Below are positions 58,696 through 64,000 of a stretch of DNA of 64,000 nucleotides, piece after piece. The notes beneath the pieces are model-generated. The model ran no database searches. It worked only from the letters and a program-made list of their open reading frames with translations, and was not told where the DNA came from. The stretch lies in contig NZ_CP063374.1 of the NCBI RefSeq assembly GCF_015160875.1, positions 1,674,001-1,738,000 on the forward strand. The letters run 5' to 3'. The DNA comes from Streptomyces chromofuscus (GTDB lineage Bacteria > Actinomycetota > Actinomycetes > Streptomycetales > Streptomycetaceae). Numbering within the stretch: the first letter of the stretch is position 1; every line of letters begins with the position of its first letter. The position numbers and the translations under genes were made by a program.

Positions 58696-59079
58696 TCAGC
58701 CCCGCTCCTGCCCGTACGCCGCCCGCAGCGCGTCCCGCACGGCGTCCAGCGCCGCGTCCTGCCCGAGCCCGAGCCTGCGCACCCGTTCGGCATAGGCCTG
58801 CGCCGCGCCCGCCGCCTCCCGCTCCGCGGCCGGCCCCGACGCCGCGACGAACGTGCCGTTGCGTCCCCGGGTCTCGATCACACCGTCCGTCTCCAGCGCC
58901 CGGTACGCCTTCGCCACCGTGTTGGCGGCCAGCCCCAGCGACTCGGCGAGCCCCCGGACCGTCGGCAGGCGGTAGCCCACCGGCAACTCCCCCGACCGCG
59001 CCTGCGCGGAGATCTGGGTCCGCACCTGCTCGTACGGCGGCACCGCCGTACCCTCATCGATGTCGATCTGCAACGTCAC
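58696..59079 (-). CDS. YtrA-subfamily GntR regulator
   Basis: A 127-residue regulator with only a winged helix plus a short C-terminal helix, as in the YtrA group. Blocks are PPYEQVRTQISAQARSGELPVGYRLPTVRGLAESLGLAANTVAKAYRALE (~15-64) and VIETRGRNGTFVA. GTG 59079 (VTLQIDIDEG) is the likely start. YtrA-type regulators usually control ABC transporters in the same operon; none is here. It is divergent from the GNAT gene 70 nt away, a possible target. Confidence 0.9.
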   Translation of the reverse strand: MTLQIDIDEGTAVPPYEQVRTQISAQARSGELPVGYRLPTVRGLAESLGLAANTVAKAYRALETDGVIETRGRNGTFVAASGPAAEREAAGAAQAYAERVRRLGLGQDAALDAVRDALRAAYGQERG

Positions 59080-59149
59080 ACGCCCGATTCTCCCGTACCG
59101 GCCGCAAAATGAGAGGCATCCGGGCGCCTGCCCGCGTAACGTCCGGCCC

Positions 59150-60079
59150 ATGACCGTGATCGTGCGTGATCTGCGCCCCGGGACGGGAGCCGACGTCGAG
59201 GCCTTCGCCCGGGTACGGCGCCTCGCCCTGCCCTACCTGGTGTCCACCCCGGAGTCCGTCGCCCACACCATCGCCCACGCCCACCCGGACGCCCACTTCC
59301 GCCCCCTCGTGGCCGAGCTGGACGGCGAGATCGTCGGGACGGCGCAGGTGGGCATCGCCCACGACAGCACGGAACCGGGACAGGGCTACCTGAACGTCTA
59401 CGTGGACCCGCGGCGCACCGGCCACGGCGCGGGCTCGCTGCTGGTCCGGGTCGCCGAGGAGCACCTGGCCACGCACGGAGCGACGACGCTGTTCACCTGG
59501 GTGCTGGACGAGCCGGCCAACCGCGCCTTCGCCGAACGCCACGGCTACCGCCCGAGCCGCTCCGCGCACTTCCTCGGCCTGGACCTGGCGAACGGCGCCC
59601 TGCCGCCGCTGCGGACCCCGCCGCCGGGCGTCGAACTGCGCACGGCCGCCGACTTCGCGGACGACCCTCGCCCGATGTTCGTCCTGGACGCGGAGACGAC
59701 GGCGGACGAACCGAGCGACGTCCCGGTGGAGTTCACGGACTACGACGCCTGGATCGCCGAGACCTGGCAGCATCCGCTCCTCGACCACGCACTCACCTCG
59801 GTGGTGCTCGTCGACGGCCGGCCCGCCGCCTTCAGCGCGGCCTACACGGACGGCGCCACCTGGTACGCGTCCGCCATGACCGGCACCGCCCGCGCCTTCC
59901 GCGGCCGGGGCCTGGCCAAGCTCGCCAAGAACGACTCCCTGCACCGTGCCCGCGCCGCCGGGTACACGGACGCGGTGACGGGCAACGACGCCGGCAACGG
60001 CCCGATGCTCGCGATCAACAAGTGGTTCGGGTACGAGATCCGCGCGACGGAGGTGCGCCATGTCCGCCGCCTCGGCTGA
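59150..60079 (+). CDS. Double-domain GNAT acetyltransferase
   Basis: A 309-residue protein with two GNAT domains. The first (~1-145) has a full acetyl-CoA loop VYVDPRRTGHGAGSLLVRVAEEHL (~83-106). The second (~160-305) has GTARAFRGRGLAKLAKNDSLHRARAAG with GNDAGNGPMLAINKWFGYE. The two-domain layout resembles mycothiol synthase MshD and antibiotic-resistance acetyltransferases. The substrate is unknown. The stop overlaps the DUF402 gene by 20 nt, so the two are coupled. Confidence 0.9.
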   Translation: MTVIVRDLRPGTGADVEAFARVRRLALPYLVSTPESVAHTIAHAHPDAHFRPLVAELDGEIVGTAQVGIAHDSTEPGQGYLNVYVDPRRTGHGAGSLLVRVAEEHLATHGATTLFTWVLDEPANRAFAERHGYRPSRSAHFLGLDLANGALPPLRTPPPGVELRTAADFADDPRPMFVLDAETTADEPSDVPVEFTDYDAWIAETWQHPLLDHALTSVVLVDGRPAAFSAAYTDGATWYASAMTGTARAFRGRGLAKLAKNDSLHRARAAGYTDAVTGNDAGNGPMLAINKWFGYEIRATEVRHVRRLG

Positions 60080-60563
60080 GCCGAACGCCCTGGTGGACGT
60101 CGTCCTGGTCAAGGCCGGCCGGACGAAGATCCGTTACCCGGCCGAGCTGCTCCAGGACGACGGCACCCGGATCGTGGTCCGCGCCCCCTTCGCGGGCGCC
60201 GGCGTGCGCGACTTCGGCTTCGTGCGCTTCGAGCCCGGCGACATCTTCACCGAGTACTACTGGCGGGACCGCTGGTACGCGGTGATGGAGGTCCGCGACC
60301 CGTCCGGCGGGCTGAAGGGCTGGTACTGCGACATCGCCCGCCCGGCGGCCCTCTCCGGCACGGAGCTGGTCGTCGAGGACCTCGACCTGGACCTGTGGCG
60401 CTCGGCCGACGGCACGGACGTACGCCGCCTCGACGAGGACGAGTTCGCGGACAGCGGCCTGACGGAGACGGACCCCGAGGCGGCCGCCGCGGCGCTGGCG
60501 GCGCTGGACGAGCTGGAGGACCTGGCCCGCGGCGAGGGATTCGACGCTCTGCTCAGCGGCTGA
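60060..60563 (+). CDS. DUF402 (FomD-like) hydrolase
   Basis: A 167-residue DUF402 protein. The family core FGFVRFEPGDIFTEYYWRDRWYAVMEVRDPSGGLKGWYCDIARP (~54-98) is intact, with the conserved Tyr, Asp and Lys of the FomD/nucleotide-hydrolase group that cleave nucleoside di- or triphosphate adducts. The tail is acidic (DPEAAAAALAALDELEDL). It starts within the end of the GNAT gene. Substrate not readable. Confidence 0.9.
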   Translation: MSAASAEPNALVDVVLVKAGRTKIRYPAELLQDDGTRIVVRAPFAGAGVRDFGFVRFEPGDIFTEYYWRDRWYAVMEVRDPSGGLKGWYCDIARPAALSGTELVVEDLDLDLWRSADGTDVRRLDEDEFADSGLTETDPEAAAAALAALDELEDLARGEGFDALLSG

Positions 60564-60566
60564 ACG

Positions 60567-61187
60567 TCACACCAGGGCGACGACGGCGTACCGCTCGTCG
60601 TGGACCTCCCTCCCCCACAGCGACACGTCCTGCGCCAGCGGCTCCACCCGCACGGAGGCGGCGACGGGCGCCAGAAGCTCCCGAAGCCGGTCCGCCGCCA
60701 CGCCCACCGGCGCGACCGTCCCCCACACCCCCTCCACCAGCACCAGCCGGCCGCCCGGTCGCAGCAGCTCCCGCCAGTGCCGCAGCGCGCGGCCGGGATC
60801 CGGCAGCGTCCACAGCACGTGCCGTACGAGGACGACGTCGAAGCGCCGCTGCCCCACCGGCGGCGCTGCCGCGTCACCGAGCAGGAACACGGCGTCACGT
60901 CCGGCGAGCTTCGCGCGGGCCCGTTCCACCATGGCCGGGGACAGGTCGACGCCGGTGACGCGGTGTCCGTCTTCGGCCGCGAGGAGCGACAGGCTGCCGG
61001 TGCCGCAGCCGAGGTCCAGGACGTCGCCGGCGGTACGGGGCAACCAGGACCGCAGCCGCCGCGCCCAGGCCTCCCGGACGGCGGGGTCGCGCAGCCCGTG
61101 GTCCGGCTCGTCGTCGAAGGCGGCGGCGAGCGCGTCCCAGTCATGGCCGTCCGGTGAAGTCGAAGCGTCCTTCGCGTCAGTCGTCAT
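60567..61187 (-). CDS. SAM-dependent class I methyltransferase
   Basis: A 206-residue methyltransferase. SAM motif I VLDLGCGTGSLSLL (~55-68), motif II VTGVDLSPAMVERAR (~77-91), acidic motif RFDVVLVRHVLWTL (~114-127) and LLRPGGRLVLVEGVW (~137-151) are canonical. It is of the small-molecule (UbiE/Methyltransf_11) type. ATG 61187. It is convergent with the DUF402 gene, 3 nt between stops. Substrate unknown. Confidence 0.93.
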   Translation of the reverse strand: MTTDAKDASTSPDGHDWDALAAAFDDEPDHGLRDPAVREAWARRLRSWLPRTAGDVLDLGCGTGSLSLLAAEDGHRVTGVDLSPAMVERARAKLAGRDAVFLLGDAAAPPVGQRRFDVVLVRHVLWTLPDPGRALRHWRELLRPGGRLVLVEGVWGTVAPVGVAADRLRELLAPVAASVRVEPLAQDVSLWGREVHDERYAVVALV

Positions 61188-61326
61188 GGCCCTCAGGGTG
61201 ACACCCGCCACTGACAGTCGGATCGTGACGGCCGACACAGACATAACGGGCGCGATGAGGAACTCTCCCCGAAACGGTCTACCTCTGTGAGAACACGGAA
61301 CACGGTAGGCACTGAAGGAGGCAGTC

Positions 61327-61464
61327 ATGCGCCGAGTCACAGTGCACAAGCCCCCGCGGAAGACGGAAGCCCGTCGACTCCGCGAGGAGACCGACGAGCC
61401 CACTCACGAACGCCGGCCCGAGGTGCGCAAGGACATCGCCCGCACCTGGTGGCCGGCTCCCTGA
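61327..61464 (+). CDS. 45-residue small basic protein
   Basis: A short reading frame from ATG 61327 to TGA 61464, too short for routine gene calling. It has a near-perfect AAGGAGG ribosome-binding site at 61314-61320, six nt before the ATG. The peptide MRRVTVHKPPRKTEARRLRE is strongly charged and ends ARTWWPAP, resembling a class of short Streptomyces proteins I have seen but cannot name. Strong Shine-Dalgarno and codon use make it a likely real gene; function unknown. Confidence 0.7.
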   Translation: MRRVTVHKPPRKTEARRLREETDEPTHERRPEVRKDIARTWWPAP

Positions 61465-61473
61465 CCTCCGCTA

Positions 61474-61506
61474 CCTCAGCGCAGCCTGAGGACTCCCTTA
61501 AAGGGA
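61474..61506. promoter_or_regulatory. Hairpin and palindrome upstream of the AA10 gene
   Basis: A small hairpin CCTCAG (61474-61479) / CTGAGG (61486-61491) is followed by a near-perfect palindrome TCCCTT-A-AAGGGA (61494-61506). They lie between the small gene and the AA10 gene, ~115-147 nt before its start, and may be terminator plus operator. Confidence 0.45.
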
Positions 61507-61620
61507 CCATAAGGATCTCCCCGCACCGCCTTCAGCAGGCGATTCAGCGGTCTGTACGGGCTAGCTTCGAAGCGCCCCCCACGGGATGCACCCCCAGGGA
61601 CCGCTACGAGGAGTTCCCCC

Positions 61621-62682
61621 ATGCCCGCACGCCGCAAGGCCGCCGCCGTCGCCGCCGTCGGCATCGCCCCGCTCGCCCTGACCGCGCTGTCCACCGCGCC
61701 CGCGTCCGCGCACGGCTCGATGGGCGACCCGGTCAGCCGGGTCTCGCAGTGCTACGCGGAGGGTCCGGAGAGCCCCCGGTCGCAGGCGTGCAAGGCGGCG
61801 GTCGCGGCCGGCGGCACCCAGGCGCTGTACGACTGGAACGGCGTCCGCATCGGCAACGCGGCCGGGCAGCACCGGACGCTCATCCCGGACGGCAAGCTGT
61901 GCAGCGCGAACAACGAGGCGTTCAAGGGCCTCGACCTGGCCCGCGCCGACTGGCCCGCGACGTCCGTGAGTAGTGGCTCGTACACCTTCAAGTACCGCGT
62001 GACCGCCCCGCACAAGGGCACCTTCACGGTCTACGTCACCAAGCCCGGTTACGACCCCGCCCAGCCGCTCGGCTGGGACGACCTGGACATGGCGAGCCCG
62101 GTGGCGACGGCCACCGACCCGGCCGCGTCGGGCGGTTTCTCCACCTTCTCCGGCACCCTCCCGGAGCGCTCCGGCAAGCACCTCCTGTACGCGATCTGGC
62201 AGCGCTCGGACAGCCCCGAGGCCTTCTACTCCTGCTCCGACGTGAGCTTCGGCGGCGGCAACGGCGCCGGAAGCGGCTCCGACGACAGCGCCGGTGACGG
62301 CGGCGACGACATCAGCGGCACCGGCGGCGAGTCCGCGGCACCCGTTCCCGCGCCCACCGCCTCCGCGCCCACCGACGAGCAGATCGAGGCCGGCGCCGAG
62401 CACTCCACCGTCGAGAACCACGGCCACGGCGACGACGACCCCGACACGGCCGCGGAGCCGGCCTCCCGGACCGCCGCCCCGGACACCGCCGCGGACGCCT
62501 CCTCGGCCAACCAGCCGAGGGCCGCGGCCGCCGGGGCCTCCGAGAGCCTCGCCGAGACCGGCGGCGACAGCAGCACCACGTACCTCGCGGTCGGCGGCGC
62601 CGCCGCGCTCGCGCTCGGCTCGGCGGCCCTGTTCGCGTCGGTCCGCCGACGGGCGGCGGGCGGCGGCCGGCACGGCCGCTGA
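61621..62682 (+). CDS. Sortase-anchored AA10 lytic polysaccharide monooxygenase
   Basis: A 353-residue copper enzyme. The signal peptide ends before H31 (APASA-HGSM), giving the N-terminal His of the copper histidine brace; the second His is H131 (TAPHKGTF). The AA10 domain (~31-205) is followed by a Gly/Asp/Thr-rich linker. The C-terminus has a cell-wall sorting signal: LAETG at 310-314 (class E sortase LAxTG type), a hydrophobic helix (~320-340) and RRRAAGGGRHGR. The enzyme should be covalently displayed on the wall, oxidatively cleaving chitin or cellulose. ATG follows GAGGAG. Confidence 0.93.
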   Translation: MPARRKAAAVAAVGIAPLALTALSTAPASAHGSMGDPVSRVSQCYAEGPESPRSQACKAAVAAGGTQALYDWNGVRIGNAAGQHRTLIPDGKLCSANNEAFKGLDLARADWPATSVSSGSYTFKYRVTAPHKGTFTVYVTKPGYDPAQPLGWDDLDMASPVATATDPAASGGFSTFSGTLPERSGKHLLYAIWQRSDSPEAFYSCSDVSFGGGNGAGSGSDDSAGDGGDDISGTGGESAAPVPAPTASAPTDEQIEAGAEHSTVENHGHGDDDPDTAAEPASRTAAPDTAADASSANQPRAAAAGASESLAETGGDSSTTYLAVGGAAALALGSAALFASVRRRAAGGGRHGR

Positions 62683-62692
62683 GACCAGGACT

Positions 62693-62731
62693 CCGGGGCC
62701 TGACCGGCGGCTCAGGCCGGTCGGGCCCCGG
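62693..62731. terminator. Bidirectional terminator between the AA10 and lipase genes
   Basis: A 16-bp stem with one mismatch: CCGGGGCCTGACCGGC (62693-62708) pairs with GCCGGTCGGGCCCCGG (62716-62731). It lies between convergent genes. Confidence 0.75.
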
Positions 62732-62766
62732 CGGTGTTCGGCCGACGGTCGGCAGTCGTCAGCCGG

Positions 62767-63636
62767 TCAGCTGAACGCCGACGCGCAGGTGGTCGGCCGG
62801 GCCCGCGCCGGGTCGAGGGCGTTGGCCACCTCGTGGAACGCGATCCGGTCGAACAGCCCGATCGCCAGGTGCTCGGAGAGGTCGACCGGGCACAGGTCCT
62901 GGAGCAGCACGTTGCGCACGTCGGGTCCGTCCAGGTACTGGCTGCGGTACGGCGTGACCACTTGGTCGTACTTGGTGGCGATGACCGTGTAGCGCACGCC
63001 TGGCACGGTGTCGCCGCCCGCGTTGAGCTTGGTGAGGAAGGCGGAGCCGGCGATCTGGTCGGCGAGGGCAGGGGTGGCGGCGGAGAGCAGGTCCTCGGCG
63101 CCCGGGAAGTACGGCAGCAGACGGGTGAGGCCGGACAGGGTCGTGCCGTGGTTGTCGGGGGCGATGCCGACGAGGGCGTTCACCTCGGCCGCCCCGCCGA
63201 GGAACTTGAGGTAGTGACGGGGCATCATGCCGCCCTGCGAGTGCCCGACGAGGTCGGCCTCGGCGGCGCCGGTCGCGGCGAGGACCTCGTCGACGAACGC
63301 GTCGAGCTGTTCGGCCGACTTCTCGATCGGGCCGAGCCCGTGGAAGAACGGGACACCGGCCAACTGGCCGTAGTCGAGGGAGAAGACGCAGTAGCCGCGC
63401 TTCGTCAGGTACGGGGCGAGTCCCAGCCAGTTGTCGACGGAGTTGCCGAACGTGCCGTGCACAAGGACGACGGGGCGGGGATGAGCGGCGGACGGCTTGC
63501 AGGAGTAGTCGTTCCAGCCTCCCCCGCTGGGGGCGGCGGTGGCGGCGTTGGCGGTGGTGGCGGCGGGGAGGGTGGCGATCGCGGCGGTCAGCAGCAGCGC
63601 GACGACGGGTCTGAGCACTCGTTTCCAGGGCAGCAT
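62767..63636 (-). CDS. Secreted lipase/esterase (alpha/beta hydrolase, lipase class 2 type)
   Basis: A 289-residue secreted hydrolase. The signal peptide is ~1-33 (VVALLLTAAIATLPAATTANAA). RPVVLVHGTFGN (~54-65) forms the oxyanion hole and GHSQGG carries nucleophile S133. The remaining triad is probably Asp in TKYDQVV (~220) and a C-terminal His (AFHEV or SEHLAIG). It resembles Streptomyces extracellular lipases related to LipA-type enzymes. ATG 63636 follows AAGGAGAT. A CRP-like palindrome and TTAC-N6-GTAA sites lie upstream. Confidence 0.93.
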   Translation of the reverse strand: MLPWKRVLRPVVALLLTAAIATLPAATTANAATAAPSGGGWNDYSCKPSAAHPRPVVLVHGTFGNSVDNWLGLAPYLTKRGYCVFSLDYGQLAGVPFFHGLGPIEKSAEQLDAFVDEVLAATGAAEADLVGHSQGGMMPRHYLKFLGGAAEVNALVGIAPDNHGTTLSGLTRLLPYFPGAEDLLSAATPALADQIAGSAFLTKLNAGGDTVPGVRYTVIATKYDQVVTPYRSQYLDGPDVRNVLLQDLCPVDLSEHLAIGLFDRIAFHEVANALDPARARPTTCASAFS

Positions 63637-63684
63637 CGGGTGATCTCCTTGCGGCTCAAGGGAGGTGCGATGGCCTTACGCCCT

Positions 63685-63698
63685 GTGATCCGGATCAC
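63685..63698. promoter_or_regulatory. CRP-like palindrome upstream of the lipase
   Basis: GTGATCC-GGATCAC, a perfect 14-bp palindrome; with the flanking T it reads TGTGATCCGGATCAC, close to the CRP pattern TGTGA-N6-TCACA. It lies ~50 nt upstream of the lipase start. Confidence 0.6.
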
Positions 63699-63721
63699 CA
63701 GGATGCTGTTCACTCGTCAAG

Positions 63722-63762
63722 TTACGGGCGAGTAGTACAAGTGGGAAGTTACGCGTCAGTAA
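63722..63762. promoter_or_regulatory. Two TTAC-N6-GTAA-type operators
   Basis: TTAC-GGGCGA-GTAg (63722-63735) and TTAC-GCGTCA-GTAA (63749-63762), 27 bp apart, both preceded by AAG. They are in the AT-richest part of the lipase upstream region and could be bound by a lipid-responsive regulator. Confidence 0.5.
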
Positions 63763-64000
63763 AAACTTCCAGTGACAACTGGTCATGAGCAGGGCGCCAT
63801 GGGCCCCACGGGCCCGTCCGGCGCGCTGCGCGGCAAGTGGCGCCCCGGCGCCCGCACTTCCCGCTGCCCGGGCAGCCCGCCCCGAGGGCCCGCAGGCCTC
63901 CGGGCCGCCTCGTCCGCGGCCCGCGCGCACCCCCGTCCCCCACACCCACCCCACCCCGCCCGTTCGGCACGACGAGCCGTGCCCGCGCCCTCACCCGATG
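63763..64000. other. Right edge of the window, possible start of a plus-strand gene
   Basis: Two plus-strand frames are open to the window end: ATG 63785 (MSRAPWAPR) and ATG 63799 (MGPTGPSGALRGKWRPG). The second has the more Streptomyces-like third positions for ~40 codons, but neither has a clear ribosome-binding site or domain. The segment is Pro/Arg/Ala-rich. I cannot decide whether it is coding. Confidence 0.25.

Overview
The window reads as the chromosome of a Streptomyces species. Base composition is very GC-rich, third codon positions are almost always G or C, GTG starts are common (with one likely TTG), many stop/start pairs overlap as GTGA or ATGA, and the families are typical of the genus: SoxR with the [2Fe-2S] signature, many TetR regulators, SGNH lipase, CitMHS citrate carrier, AA10 monooxygenase and a SigK-type sigma/anti-sigma pair. 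From memory, the order soxR ... citrate carrier ... hmgA ... sigma factor ... kinase ... SGNH lipase matches the S. coelicolor SCO169x-173x core region; this was not computed. No rRNA, tRNA, CRISPR array, prophage or intact insertion sequence was seen.

Layout. 1-0.83 kb: tail of an unknown gene, a strong hairpin and a decayed transposase. 0.8-5.5 kb: a Tat-exported sulfite-oxidase-fold molybdoenzyme with its cytochrome b, a drug/metabolite carrier, two tandem-repeat arrays, a Nudix hydrolase, two DUF202 membrane proteins and a His-rich repeat protein. 5.6-11.1 kb: two convergent operons (kinase + acyl-CoA dehydrogenase; SDR + acyl-CoA ligase + TetR) behind one shared operator, an apparent acid-catabolic pathway through acyl-CoA. 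11.2-15.7 kb: exo-muramidase-like NamZ protein, zinc-ribbon protein, BKACE enzyme, Rnl5-type RNA ligase. 15.8-19.8 kb: soxR, then a MaoC hydratase and an acyl-CoA dehydrogenase, each with its own TetR and a visible palindrome. 19.8-25.8 kb: two gene remnants, an EamA transporter, an aldehyde/alcohol dehydrogenase pair, DUF3574 and SMI1 proteins.

25.8-37.3 kb: MFS carrier, citrate-metal carrier, molybdopterin oxidoreductase, TetR + lipoprotein, homogentisate dioxygenase, GntR/UTRA regulator, an orphan type ISP specificity-domain protein and a class III CoA-transferase. 37.5-45.4 kb: anti-sigma/SigK pair divergent from DUF4331, TPR and NicO metal transporter genes, followed by a Ser/Thr kinase. 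45.4-56.3 kb: SGNH lipase, then a surface-polysaccharide locus: membrane protein, CelD/FemAB-like acyltransferase, two GT2 glycosyltransferases, polysaccharide deacetylase, a 1245-residue protein joining a flippase to a polymerase-like membrane domain, and a membrane-anchored glycoside hydrolase on the other strand. 56.4-63.6 kb: AAA ATPase, DUF72, a 55-bp repeat array, YtrA-type GntR, GNAT, DUF402, methyltransferase, a 45-residue conserved-looking protein, a sortase-anchored AA10 monooxygenase and a secreted lipase.

The most interesting points are the putative 4-hydroxyacyl-CoA kinase/dehydrogenase regulon, the flippase-polymerase fusion, the cell-wall-sorted AA10 enzyme, the sigma/DUF4331/TPR/NicO module, the orphan ISP specificity domain, the RNA ligase, and several intergenic tandem arrays and long dyads. 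All functions are read from motifs and recalled family features; no database search was run.
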